DNA from: Streptomyces sp. NRRL F-2664
Lineage (GTDB): Bacteria > Actinomycetota > Actinomycetes > Streptomycetales > Streptomycetaceae
Direction: 5' to 3'
DNA length: 64,000 nt
NCBI RefSeq assembly: GCF_000719345.1
Contig: NZ_JOFX01000034.1
Location: 6,830 to 70,829, forward strand
In this document: positions 8,329-17,366 of the stretch, one piece after another
Position numbering within the stretch: the stretch's first letter is position 1
Layout: each line of letters begins with the position of its first letter
Made by a program: the position numbers and the translations under genes
The notes under the pieces: generated by a model
Seen by the model: the letters and a program-made list of their open reading frames with translations, nothing else
Databases searched by the model: none
Told to the model about the DNA's origin: nothing

Positions 8329-11300
8329 TCACTCGACGGTCTGGCGGCCCTCCGGGCGGGCGCTGCACGAGCTGCGGAAGGAGCAGTGGTCGCAGTGGCG
8401 TCCCGCGGCGGGCGTGAAGCGCTCGTCCAGCACCCGGCCGGCGGCGGTCGCGAGCAGGTCGCCGACCCACTCCCCGTCGAGCGGTTCCTGGGCCTGGACC
8501 TTGGGGACCGCGTCGCCTCCGTCGCGGACCGCGGCGCCCTGGCGCAGCTGGACGAGTTCGGCGCCGCCGGGCGCGGGGCGCCGCCCGTCGAAGACCTCGT
8601 CGACGGCTCCCTCGCGGACGGCGAGCTGGTAGACGGCGAGCTGGGGGTGGCGGGCGACCTCGTCCTTGGTGGGCGCGGACTTCCCGGTCTTGAAGTCGAC
8701 GACGTACGCGCGGCCCTGCGGGTCCGCCTCGACGCGGTCCATGGAGCCGCGGATGCGGACGGCGACGTCGCCGGCTTCGAGTGTGACGTCGAACTCGTGC
8801 TCCGTGGCCACGGTCTCCCGGCCGCCGCGGTCGGTGGTGTGCCAGCGCAGGAAGCGTTCGAGGGCGGCGCGGGCGTTCTCCTTCTCCTGCGCCGACTTCC
8901 AGGGCGCGTCGAAGGCGAGGGCGTCCCAGACCGAGTCGAGGCGTTCCATGAGGACGGCGAGGTCTGCCGGGGTGCGGCCGGAGGCGACCTCGTCGGCGAG
9001 GACGTGGACGACGTTGCCGAAGCCCTGGGCGGCGGTGGAGGGGGCGTCGGCCTTGACCTCGCGGCCGAGGAACCACTGGAGGGAGCAGGTGTTGGCGAGC
9101 TGGTCCAGTGCGCTGCCGGAGAGGGCGACGGGCCGGTCCCGGTCGCGGAGGGGGACGCTGCTGCGGGTGGGCTCGTACAGGCCCCACCAGCGCTGCGGGT
9201 GCGCGGCGGGCACCAGGGGGCGGTCCTCGTCGTCGGTGAGCGCGGCGAGGCGGGCGAGGCGGCGGGCGGCCGCGTCGCGCAGGGCGGGCGAGGCGTCCGG
9301 GTCGACGGTGGTGGCGCGCAGCTCGGCGACGAGCGCGGGAACGGCGAGGGGGCGCCGGGGCCGGCCGGTGACGTCCTTCGGCGTGACGCCGAGCTCGGTG
9401 AGGAGGCGGGAGGGCTGGTCGCCGTCCTCGGCGGGGGCTTTCACGGCGGTGACGACGAGCCGGTCGCGGGCGCGGGTGGCGGCGACGTAGAAGAGGCGGC
9501 GCTCCTCGGCCAGGAGCGCGCCGGGGGTGAGGGGCTCGGCGAGGCCGTCGCGGCCGATGCGGTCGGCCTCCAGGAGGGAGCCGCGGCGGCGCAGGTCGGG
9601 CCACAGGCCCTCCTGGACGCCGGCGACGACGACGAGGGACCACTCCAGGCCCTTGGAACGGTGGGCGGTCATCAGGCGGACGGCGTCGGGCCGGGTGGTG
9701 CGGGCCGTCAACGTGTCGGCGGCGATGTCCTCCGCCTCCAGTTGTTCGAGGAAGTTCAGCGCGCCGCTGCCGCCGGTGCGTTCCTCGGCGCGGGCGGCGG
9801 TGTCGAAGAGGGCACAGACGGCGTCGAGGTCGCGGTCGGCGTTGCGGCCGGCCGCGCCGCCGCGGCGGGCCTGGCGCTCCAGCCGGTCGGGCCAGGGGGT
9901 GCCGTCCCAGAGGACCCACAGGGCCTCCTCGGCGGTGCCGCCGCCCTGGAGGAGCTCGCGGGCCTTGCGCAGGAGCAGGCCGAGGCGCTGCGCGCCCCGG
10001 GCGTACGCGGGGTCGTGCGCGGTGAGGCGCTCGGGCTCAGCGAGGGCGCGGGCGAGCAGGACGTCGGAGGGTGCGGGCACCTTGACGCCTGCGGCGCGCT
10101 CCTCGTCCCGCAGGGCGCGGCCGAGCCGGCGCAGGTCGGCGGCGTCCATGCCGCCGAGGGGCGAGGCGAGCAGGGCGAGCGCCGCCTCCACGCCCCCGGC
10201 TGCTTCTTCGCCGGACCCGCCGGCGGCCGCACGGCCGGCCTCCCCGCCCTGCGGGTCGGCGTCGGCCGCGGCCGGGGCGCCTGCGGCGGCGCGGTCTGCG
10301 CCCGGCTCCGCTTCCGCGCGGGGCACGGCCGCTCCGACGTCCGCGTCCGTCGCGGCCGGCTCCGCGTCGGCGGGGAGGGCGTCCGGGTCGGCCGGCAGGG
10401 CGTCCGGATCGGCCGGGGCGGTGGGTGGGGTCCAGGTTGCGGTGAGGCGGAGGGCCGTGAGGAGGGGGGCGACCGCCGGCTCGTGGCGGAGGGGGATGTC
10501 CGTGCCGTCCGTTTCGACCGGGACTCCCGCCGCGATCAGGGCGCGGCGCATCTGCGGGAGGGTACGGCCGCCGGCGCGGACCAGGACGGCCATGTCCTGC
10601 CACGGCACGCCGTCCTCCAGGTGGGCCCGGCGCAGGATGTCGGCGATGTTGTCCAGCTCTGCGCCGGCCGTCGGGTACGTGCAGACCTCCACCCGGCCGC
10701 CCTCCCGCGTGGCCTGCAGGGCGCGGTGGGCCCGCACCGCGGCCGCGGGGAGGCGGGGCAGCGGCATGCGGGTGGTCAGCAGGCGGGTCGCGGCCAGCAG
10801 GGCCGCCCCGGAGCGGCGGGCCACCGTCAGGGCCCTGACCTGCGCACCCGGGAAGGCGGACGCGAAGTCGAGCACGTTGTTGATGTCGGCGCCGCGGAAG
10901 GCGTAGATCGACTGGTCCGGGTCGCCGAAGGCCACCAGCGTGCCGCCGTGCCCGGTCAGGGCCCGCAGCAGGCGCAGCTGGGAGGCGTCCGTGTCCTGGT
11001 ACTCGTCCACGAAGATCGCGTCGTACGCCGAGGCCAGTGACGGGGTGCGCTCGGCCAGGAGGACCGCGCGGTGGAGCAGCTCCGCGTAGTCCAACGTCCC
11101 CTGGATGTCGAGGACGTCGAGGTACTCGGAGAGGAAGGCGGCCGCCGCCTTCCAGTCGGGTCGGCCGATGCGGTCGGCGAAGTCGGCGAGGGCCGTCGGG
11201 CCGAGGCCCAGCTCCCGGGCGCGGGCGAGGACCGCCCGGACCTCGTCGGCGAACCCGCGCGTGGTCAGTGCGGCCCGCAGGTCGTCCGGCCAGCGGATCG

Positions 11301-11772
11301 AGCGGATCCGCCGCTGGCCCTCCAGGAGGGTGCGGACCATCACGTCCTGCTCGGGGCCGGACAGCAGCCGCAGCGGATCGGCGAAGAGGTCGGTGTCCTG
11401 GTGGGCGCGGACCAGGCCGTAGCAGAAGGAGTGGAAGGTGGTGGCCTGCGGGGCGCGTGCCCCGCCCAGCCGCAGGGCGGCCCGGTCGCGCAGTTCCACC
11501 GCCGCCTTGCGGCTGAAGGTGAGGATCAGGATCCGGGAGGGGTCCGTACCGGCTTCCACGCGCGCGGCGGCGGCCTCCACCAGCGTGGTCGTCTTCCCGG
11601 TGCCGGGGCCGGCCAGGACCAGCAGCGGTCCTCCGGGGTGGTCAACCACCGCCCGCTGCGCTGCGTCCAGCACAGGGGGATCCACCCGTTCCGGCCCGGT
11701 GCGCACGAGGCGGTACGCGTCGGGGGTCCGCGAACGCCGCCGTTCGGTGCGGTCCGAGGAAGAGGTGATCAC
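8329..11772 (-). CDS. adnA: AdnA-like helicase-nuclease subunit with Fe-S nuclease domain
   Basis: This is the first subunit of the AdnAB end-resection complex. With the GTG start at 11772 the protein has 1147 residues. The UvrD-like motor shows Walker A GPGTGKT (55-61), motif II VDEYQD, GDPDQSIYAFRG and TAHRSKGLEW. The C-terminal RecB-like nuclease has GSMDRVE and VDFKTGK. A cysteine in NTCSLQW plus HCDHCSFRSSC near the end forms the AddB-like iron-sulfur pattern, absent from AdnB. Residues about 447-511 are a low-complexity insert with a DPDALPA repeat. Starting at 11772 removes a 46-residue arginine-rich upstream extension of poor quality; AGGA lies about 12 nt before this GTG. The order adnA-adnB matches mycobacteria. 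Confidence 0.88.
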   Translation of the reverse strand: MITSSSDRTERRRSRTPDAYRLVRTGPERVDPPVLDAAQRAVVDHPGGPLLVLAGPGTGKTTTLVEAAAARVEAGTDPSRILILTFSRKAAVELRDRAALRLGGARAPQATTFHSFCYGLVRAHQDTDLFADPLRLLSGPEQDVMVRTLLEGQRRIRSIRWPDDLRAALTTRGFADEVRAVLARARELGLGPTALADFADRIGRPDWKAAAAFLSEYLDVLDIQGTLDYAELLHRAVLLAERTPSLASAYDAIFVDEYQDTDASQLRLLRALTGHGGTLVAFGDPDQSIYAFRGADINNVLDFASAFPGAQVRALTVARRSGAALLAATRLLTTRMPLPRLPAAAVRAHRALQATREGGRVEVCTYPTAGAELDNIADILRRAHLEDGVPWQDMAVLVRAGGRTLPQMRRALIAAGVPVETDGTDIPLRHEPAVAPLLTALRLTATWTPPTAPADPDALPADPDALPADAEPAATDADVGAAVPRAEAEPGADRAAAGAPAAADADPQGGEAGRAAAGGSGEEAAGGVEAALALLASPLGGMDAADLRRLGRALRDEERAAGVKVPAPSDVLLARALAEPERLTAHDPAYARGAQRLGLLLRKARELLQGGGTAEEALWVLWDGTPWPDRLERQARRGGAAGRNADRDLDAVCALFDTAARAEERTGGSGALNFLEQLEAEDIAADTLTARTTRPDAVRLMTAHRSKGLEWSLVVVAGVQEGLWPDLRRRGSLLEADRIGRDGLAEPLTPGALLAEERRLFYVAATRARDRLVVTAVKAPAEDGDQPSRLLTELGVTPKDVTGRPRRPLAVPALVAELRATTVDPDASPALRDAAARRLARLAALTDDEDRPLVPAAHPQRWWGLYEPTRSSVPLRDRDRPVALSGSALDQLANTCSLQWFLGREVKADAPSTAAQGFGNVVHVLADEVASGRTPADLAVLMERLDSVWDALAFDAPWKSAQEKENARAALERFLRWHTTDRGGRETVATEHEFDVTLEAGDVAVRIRGSMDRVEADPQGRAYVVDFKTGKSAPTKDEVARHPQLAVYQLAVREGAVDEVFDGRRPAPGGAELVQLRQGAAVRDGGDAVPKVQAQEPLDGEWVGDLLATAAGRVLDERFTPAAGRHCDHCSFRSSCSARPEGRQTVE

Positions 11773-11952
11773 GTGAGGTGCCGGTCCTGGTGGGTCTGCG
11801 TGCTGGGGCGGTACTGCGGTGCCGGCTCGCGCGGAAGCCGAAGAGGCAACGCTACGGCAACCGGCGCGGCCCGCGCAGTCCCCCCGGGTACCCCGGACGG
11901 GCGTTCGCACCGTCGCCCGATCGCCCGCCTCGGCGCCGCATGGCCGAAGCTG

Positions 11953-12345
11953 TCAGGTGTGAGCCTCGTCGCGCCCGCCGTCCCGTCCGGGGTCCTGCCC
12001 GCCCTCCCGGCCGGGCTCCCGTCCGGGGTCCGGGTCCCCGTCCCAGCGTGCCCGGCGCATCTCCAGGCGGGGGGTGCCGTCGGCCGTCAGGCGCAGCGGG
12101 GTGGCCTCGGCCCGGTAGTGCTCCAGGGCGCGCGCCTCGTGGCCGGGCAGCGGCAGGCCGTCCGCCCGCACCACGCGCCACCAGGGCACGGCTCCTCCGT
12201 AGAGGGCCATGACACGCCCGACTTGGCGCGGTCCGCCCTCGCCGAGCCATTCGGCGACGTCTCCGTATGTCATCACCCGGCCGGGCGGAATACGCTCGAC
12301 GCCCTCCAGTACGCGCTCCGCGTACGCGGGCAGCTCCTCACTCAT
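11953..12345 (-). CDS. Alkyltransferase-like (ATL) protein, MGMT family without the acceptor cysteine
   Basis: This 130-residue protein resembles the DNA-binding domain of O6-alkylguanine-DNA alkyltransferase: it starts with AYAERVLEGVERIPPGRVMTY in spirit, then has GPRQVGRVM (recognition helix with the arginine finger region). The active-site motif PCHR of true MGMT is here VPWWRVV, with tryptophan in place of the alkyl-acceptor cysteine. That is the hallmark of ATL proteins, which bind alkylated guanine and hand it to nucleotide-excision repair instead of repairing it themselves. The C-terminal 25 residues are Asp/Gly/Arg-rich and probably disordered. The gene lies just upstream of adnA on the same strand, in a repair context, and diverges from the large membrane-protein gene. 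Confidence 0.85.
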   Translation of the reverse strand: MSEELPAYAERVLEGVERIPPGRVMTYGDVAEWLGEGGPRQVGRVMALYGGAVPWWRVVRADGLPLPGHEARALEHYRAEATPLRLTADGTPRLEMRRARWDGDPDPGREPGREGGQDPGRDGGRDEAHT

Positions 12346-12512
12346 TCAGCACATGGTGCAGTACGCCGGCCACCCGCCGGCGGAAGTTGTGGTTCCGGAC
12401 CGGCGCGCACCCTGATGCCCCGGCGTCCCCTCGGTCCGTGCCACCATCTTCCGGGCGGTGACTGGTGATACGCGATCAAGAAGAGACGGATGTGACGACG
12501 AAGGAGCAGGGT

Positions 12513-15323
12513 GTGAGCCCTCCGGAAGGCGCGGCGGGGGACGACGCGGCGCGCCCTGAGGACGGCCCCGCCCCCCGCCCGCAGAACCGTCCCCAGGACC
12601 CCGCGCCGGAAACCGTGCCGGACCGCGCGCCGGAGCCTGCGCCCGGCCTCCCGGCGGGCCCGCCGGCGTCCCTCCCGGCCGGCCGCGACCCCGGCCGCGC
12701 TGGCGACGAGGACGCGGAGGCCCCGCACGGCCACGCCACCACCGCCGCCGACCGGGTCGAGGTCGACGAACCGCTGCTCGCCGCCCGCGTGCACCGGCCG
12801 TCCGACCTCGTACGGCTCCTCGTCGGCATCCTCGGCATCGCCGTCCTGCTCGGCATCGCCGCCTTCGCCCACGGCACCACCGTCGGGCTGGAGGAGGACA
12901 TCAGCAAGGGCACCGGCCAGGCGCCGGACCTGTTGATCAAGGTGGCGGCGCTGGTCTCCAGCATCGCGGTGCTGCTGCTGCCCGTCGCCTTCGCCATCGA
13001 GCGCCTGATCAAACGCGACGGGCTGCGGATCGCCGACGGCGTGCTGGCCGCCGTCCTCGCGCACGGTGTCACCCTGGCCACCGACCTGTGGGTCTCCCAG
13101 GCCGCCCCGGCCACGATCCAGGACGCCCTCACCCGCTCCGCGGGCGGCGGGGCCCTGACCGACCCCGTGCACGGCTACCTCGCGCCGGTGATCGCGTACA
13201 TGACCGCGGTGGGCATGACCCGCAGGCCCCACTGGCGCGTGGCGCTGTGGGTGGTCCTGCTGCTCAACGCGCTCACCATGCTGGTCAACGGCTACACCAC
13301 CCCCTTCTCGATCATCCTCACGGTGCTGATCGGCTGGAGCGTGGCCTACGGCACCCTGTACGCCGTCGGCTCCCCCAACGTGCGCCCGACCGGGCAGCAC
13401 CTGCTCGCCGGGCTGCGCCGCGTCGGCTTCCAGCCGGTCAGCGCCCTGCGCGCCGAGACGCCCGAGGGCCCCGAGGCGTCCGAGACCGGCGACCGCGGCC
13501 GGCGCTACCACGTGACCCTGGAGGACGGCCCGCCGCTCGACGTCACCGTCGTCGACCGGGAGCAGCAGGCGCAGGGCTTCTTCTACCGGGTGTGGCGCCG
13601 GCTCACCCTGCGCGGCATCACCACCCGCCGCAGCCTGCAGTCGCTGCGGCAGGCCCTGGAGCAGGAGGCGCTCCTCGCGTACGCGGCGATCGCGGCCGGG
13701 GCGAACGCCCAGAAGCTGATCGCCACGTCCGAGCTGGGACCGGACGCGGTCATGCTCGTCTACGAGCACCTGGGCGGGCGAACCCTGGACTCCCTCCCGG
13801 ACGAGGAGATCACCGACGAGCTGAGCCGCAACGCGTGGGAGCAGGTGCGGGCCCTGCAGTCGCGGCGGATCGCCCACCGCAGGCTCACCGGGGACGCACT
13901 GGTGGTGGATCGTTCCGGCAACGTCATCCTCACCGACCTGCGGGGCGGGGAGATCGCGGCCGGCGACCTGGTGCTCCGGATGGACGTCGCGCAGCTGCTG
14001 GCCACCCTCGGCCTGCGGGTCGGCGCGGAGCGGGCGGTGGCCTCGGCGGTGTCGGTGCTCGGCCCCGACACGGTGGCGGGCTGCCTTCCGCTGCTCCAGC
14101 CGATCGCGCTGAGCCGTTCCACCCGGTCGACGCTGCGCAGGCTGGCCCGGGAGCGGGCCGAGCGGGAGCGGGAGGCCGTACTGGAGTCCTCACGGGCGGC
14201 GAAGGCGGCGCGCGAGGCGGAGGCCGCGGCCTCCGCCACGGCGGCCCCGACCTCGCCCGCGGCGGACCGCAAGGCCGAGAAGAGGGCGCTCGACGACGCC
14301 CTGGACGAGGCCCGCGAGGAGGACCTGCTCAGCCAGATCCGCCAGCAGGTGCTGCTGATCCGCCCGCAGGCGCCGGTGGAGCCGGCCCGGCTGGAGCGGA
14401 TCCGGCCGCGCACCCTGGTGTCGTTCATCGCGGGCGCCTTCGGCGCGTACTTCCTGCTGACCCAGCTGGCGCACGTGGACTTCGGGACGATCATCGGTGA
14501 CGCGCAGTGGGGCTGGGTCGGGGCGGCGGTCGCCTTCTCGGCCCTCAGCTACTTCGCGGCGGCGATGAGCCTGCTGGGCTTCGTGCCGGAGCGGGTGTCG
14601 TTCCTGCGGACCGTGGTGGCGCAGGTGGCGGGTTCGTTCGTGAAGCTGGTGGCGCCGGCGGCCGTCGGCGGCGTCGCGCTGAACACGCGCTTCCTGCAGC
14701 GGGCGGGCGTCCGGCCGGGGCTGGCGGTCGCGAGCGTGGGCGCCTCGCAGCTGTTCGGGCTGGCCAGCCACATCCTGCTGCTGCTGTCCTTCGGCTACCT
14801 GACCGGCACCGAGAAAACCCCGGAGATGACCCCGTCCCGGGCCGTCATCGCGGGGCTGCTCACGGTGGCGGTGCTGGTGCTGGTCGTGACGGCCGTGCCG
14901 TTCATGCGGAAGTTCGTGGTCACGCGGGTACGGGCGCTGTTCGCGGGCGTGGTGCCGCGCATGCTGGACGTGCTCCAGCGGCCCAAGAAGCTGATGACCG
15001 GCATCGGCGGGATGCTGCTGCTGACGGGCTGCTTCGTGATGTGCCTGGACGCGTCGATCAGGGCGTTCGGGGGCGGCGAGGCCATCAGCTACGCGAGCAT
15101 CGCGGTGGTGTTCCTGGCGGGCAACGCGCTGGGGTCGGCGGCGCCGACGCCGGGCGGTATGGGCGCGGTGGAGACCACGCTGACGCTGGGGCTGATCGCG
15201 GCGGGGCTGGAGAAGGAGGTCGCGATCTCGGCGGTGCTGCTGTTCCGGCTGATGACCTTCTGGCTGCCGGTGCTGCCGGGCTGGATCTCGTTCAACTTCC
15301 TGACCCGCAAGGAAGCGATCTAG
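12513..15323 (+). CDS. Large membrane protein: kinase-like domain joined to LPG-synthase/flippase-type TM domain
   Basis: The 936-residue protein has a proline-rich disordered N-terminus, a block of about 6 membrane helices (roughly residues 95-300), and a cytoplasmic domain resembling an atypical kinase with IAHRRLTGDALVVD and ILTDLRGGEI in the positions of a catalytic loop and DxG. An Ala/Glu-rich coil follows. The C-terminal membrane domain of about 8 helices is of the UPF0104/lysylphosphatidylglycerol-synthase type, ending with the signature APTPGGMGAVE. The canonical HRD/DFG residues are altered, so catalysis is uncertain. I chose GTG 12513 because AAGGAG (12501-12506) is 6 nt upstream; upstream in-frame starts lack a site. 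It may move or regulate a lipid-linked substrate; the substrate is unknown. Confidence 0.8.
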   Translation: MSPPEGAAGDDAARPEDGPAPRPQNRPQDPAPETVPDRAPEPAPGLPAGPPASLPAGRDPGRAGDEDAEAPHGHATTAADRVEVDEPLLAARVHRPSDLVRLLVGILGIAVLLGIAAFAHGTTVGLEEDISKGTGQAPDLLIKVAALVSSIAVLLLPVAFAIERLIKRDGLRIADGVLAAVLAHGVTLATDLWVSQAAPATIQDALTRSAGGGALTDPVHGYLAPVIAYMTAVGMTRRPHWRVALWVVLLLNALTMLVNGYTTPFSIILTVLIGWSVAYGTLYAVGSPNVRPTGQHLLAGLRRVGFQPVSALRAETPEGPEASETGDRGRRYHVTLEDGPPLDVTVVDREQQAQGFFYRVWRRLTLRGITTRRSLQSLRQALEQEALLAYAAIAAGANAQKLIATSELGPDAVMLVYEHLGGRTLDSLPDEEITDELSRNAWEQVRALQSRRIAHRRLTGDALVVDRSGNVILTDLRGGEIAAGDLVLRMDVAQLLATLGLRVGAERAVASAVSVLGPDTVAGCLPLLQPIALSRSTRSTLRRLARERAEREREAVLESSRAAKAAREAEAAASATAAPTSPAADRKAEKRALDDALDEAREEDLLSQIRQQVLLIRPQAPVEPARLERIRPRTLVSFIAGAFGAYFLLTQLAHVDFGTIIGDAQWGWVGAAVAFSALSYFAAAMSLLGFVPERVSFLRTVVAQVAGSFVKLVAPAAVGGVALNTRFLQRAGVRPGLAVASVGASQLFGLASHILLLLSFGYLTGTEKTPEMTPSRAVIAGLLTVAVLVLVVTAVPFMRKFVVTRVRALFAGVVPRMLDVLQRPKKLMTGIGGMLLLTGCFVMCLDASIRAFGGGEAISYASIAVVFLAGNALGSAAPTPGGMGAVETTLTLGLIAAGLEKEVAISAVLLFRLMTFWLPVLPGWISFNFLTRKEAI

Positions 15324-15558
15324 CCCCCGGCCGGGGGTTGCGGGGGTACGGGGCTCCGCCCGCGCCTCGGCGTGCCGCTCCCCGGGGGCCCGTCCCCCGG
15401 CGGCGCTGCGCGTCCGCGCCTCGAACGCCCGGGGGCGAGAGGCAGGCGGCCGCCGCGTGACGGGCCATCGAACCGGCGCGGAGGGTGCGGGAGTTCGGCT
15501 CCCGGGTCATCGCCTTCACGTACGGCACGGTCCCCGCGAAGTACCGCAGCCGGGCCAC
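15292..15558 (-). CDS. Possible small cryptic or decaying ORF
   Basis: A GTG at 15558 opens a frame whose first roughly 42 codons are almost all G/C-ending and include Tyr, Phe, Lys, Glu and Asn, unlike the Arg/Pro-rich shadow frames nearby. After that the frame becomes low-complexity and overlaps the 3' end of the membrane-protein gene by 32 bp. I recognise no family and see no good ribosome binding site. It may be a short real gene or the remnant of a longer one. Confidence 0.22.
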   Translation of the reverse strand: MARLRYFAGTVPYVKAMTREPNSRTLRAGSMARHAAAACLSPPGVRGADAQRRRGTGPRGAARRGAGGAPYPRNPRPGARSLPCGSGS

Positions 15559-15692
15559 CGCCGGCCGCCCCGGCGCCGCCGGGTCCGCGCCGCCCGGGCG
15601 GCCCGGCAGGTGCCGACGCAGCCGCTGTCACCCGCCCACCCGAACGGGTCAGCGCGCGGGCGGCGGGCGCCGGGGGCGCGCAGGATGGTGAC
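15324..15692. other. 369-bp intergenic stretch
   Basis: It is very GC-rich, with several short G/C runs of inverted symmetry directly after the upstream stop. Apart from the doubtful minus-strand ORF described above I see no gene, and no clear promoter for the lipoprotein gene. Confidence 0.6.
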
Positions 15693-17297
15693 ATGCCCAG
15701 ACACCTCCTGCGCGTCGTCGTCGCCGTCGCCCTCATGGCCGGGGCGGCCGGTACAAGTGGCTGTTCCGACAGCGGGGAGGAGAAGACGCCCAAGGCGGGC
15801 GGCACCGAGGGGGCACCACCCCTGAAGTGGGGGGAGTGCGAGGCCCCGACGGCAGCCGAGGGGGGCGGGCAGGCTCCGCCCAAGGACTGGCAGTGCGCCA
15901 CGCTCCACGTGCCCCTCGACTACGCCGACCCCGAAGGAGAAACGATTCCTCTCGCGCTGATCAGGGCGAAGGCGAGGAACCAGAAGGAGCGCCTGGGGTC
16001 GCTCGTCTTCAACTTCGGCGGCCCCGGCGGCTCCGGGATCACCACGCTGCCCGGCGCCGCCAAGGAGTACGAGGCACTGCGCCGGCGCTACGACCTCGTG
16101 AGCTTCGACCCGCGCGGGGTGGGCCGCAGCGCCCCCGTCCTGTGCCTGGACGACAAGCAGCTCGACGCGTACTACGCCGCGGACTCCTCCCCCGACACCC
16201 CGCAGGCGGAGCAGGCGTACCTCGACAACACCCGCCGCTACCAACGGGCCTGCGAGGCCAAGTCCGGGAAGGTGCTCCCGTACGTCGGCACGGAGAACGC
16301 CGCCCGCGACCTCGACCGGCTCCGCCAGGCCCTGGGCGACGAGAAGCTCAACTACTTCGGGATCTCCTACGGGACCGAACTCGGCGGGGTGTACGCCCAC
16401 CTCTTCCCCGAGAAGGTCGGCCGCGCCGTCTTCGACGCCGTCGTCGACCCGACCGCGACCTCCGAACAGGGTGCGCTCGGCCAGGCCAAGGGCTTCCAGC
16501 TGGCCCTCACCAACTTCGCGCAGGACTGCGTGGACCGGGGCGACGAGTGCCGGCTCCGGGGCAGCACCGCCCAGGAGATCGAGGAAGACATCATCGCGCT
16601 GCAGAAGCAGCTGGCCGCCAAACCGATTCCGGGCATCGGCGACCGGATGCTGACCGAGTCCTCGGCGACCAACGGCATCGCCCAGGCCCTCTACTCCCAA
16701 GAGCTGTGGCCGCTGCTGGAGCAGGGACTGGACGAGGCCGAGGGCGGCCAGGGACAGCTGCTGATGGCACTGTCCGACGCCCTCAACGGCCGCGGCGAGA
16801 ACGGCGACTACAGCAACATCGGCGCCGCCAACACGGCGATCAACTGCGTCGACTCCAAGGACCGCTACACCCTGGAGCAGACCAGGGCGAAGCTCCCCGC
16901 CTTCCGCGGGGCCTCCCCGGTCTTCGGGGACTTCCTCGGCTGGGCGATGATGAGCTGTACCGGCTGGCCGGTCCCCGGCACCTCGGCGACCCCGGACGTC
17001 TCCGCCCCCGGGGCCGACCCGATCGTGGTGATCGGCAACACGGGCGACCCGGCCACCCCGTACGAGGGCGCCCGCAAGATGGTCGAGCGGCTCGGCCCCG
17101 GTGTGGGTGTGGAGCTCACGTACGAGGGCGAGGGCCACGGGGCGTACAACAGCGGCGACCCGTGCGTGCAGGGAGCGGTGAACGCCTACCTGCTCGACGG
17201 AAAGGTCCCCGCCGCGAACACCGTCTGTACCCCGCCGCCGGACGCCACCCAGCCCCCGGCCCAGCCGTCACCCCCGACCGAACCCCTCGGCGCCTGA
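15693..17297 (+). CDS. Secreted tripeptidyl-aminopeptidase-like alpha/beta hydrolase lipoprotein
   Basis: This 534-residue extracellular serine hydrolase belongs to the TAP/SlpD-E family that trims tripeptides from secreted proteins. A signal peptide of about 20 residues ends in AGTSGC, a plausible lipobox, so the protein is probably lipid-anchored. The fold starts with the oxyanion motif FGGPGGSG, has the nucleophile elbow GISYGTE, and the C-terminal TAP domain contains CTGWP, the Asp in GNTGDPATP and the His in EGHGAY. The ATG at 15693 follows AGGA by about 7 nt and gives a proper signal peptide; the longer upstream frame is spurious. It is monocistronic and convergent with moeZ. Confidence 0.88.
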   Translation: MPRHLLRVVVAVALMAGAAGTSGCSDSGEEKTPKAGGTEGAPPLKWGECEAPTAAEGGGQAPPKDWQCATLHVPLDYADPEGETIPLALIRAKARNQKERLGSLVFNFGGPGGSGITTLPGAAKEYEALRRRYDLVSFDPRGVGRSAPVLCLDDKQLDAYYAADSSPDTPQAEQAYLDNTRRYQRACEAKSGKVLPYVGTENAARDLDRLRQALGDEKLNYFGISYGTELGGVYAHLFPEKVGRAVFDAVVDPTATSEQGALGQAKGFQLALTNFAQDCVDRGDECRLRGSTAQEIEEDIIALQKQLAAKPIPGIGDRMLTESSATNGIAQALYSQELWPLLEQGLDEAEGGQGQLLMALSDALNGRGENGDYSNIGAANTAINCVDSKDRYTLEQTRAKLPAFRGASPVFGDFLGWAMMSCTGWPVPGTSATPDVSAPGADPIVVIGNTGDPATPYEGARKMVERLGPGVGVELTYEGEGHGAYNSGDPCVQGAVNAYLLDGKVPAANTVCTPPPDATQPPAQPSPPTEPLGA

Positions 17298-17311
17298 CCG
17301 CAGCACAGCAC

Positions 17312-17352
17312 GAAGGGGCCGTACCCGCGGCGAACGCGGGTACGGCCCCTTC
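17312..17352. terminator. Bidirectional terminator between peptidase and moeZ genes
   Basis: A perfect 18-bp stem (17312-17329 with 17335-17352) and a 5-nt loop GCGAA lie between convergent genes. Confidence 0.85.
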
Positions 17353-17366
17353 ACGAGCGGGAACGG

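Noticed and set aside
5439..8417. 992-residue plus-strand frame opposite adnB
   Set aside because: Low-complexity Gly/Arg/Val composition and a real helicase-nuclease gene in antisense.
15320..15692. Other frames in the intergenic region, including an in-frame upstream extension of the lipoprotein gene
   Set aside because: They lack coding bias; the signal peptide begins at 15693 behind AGGA.
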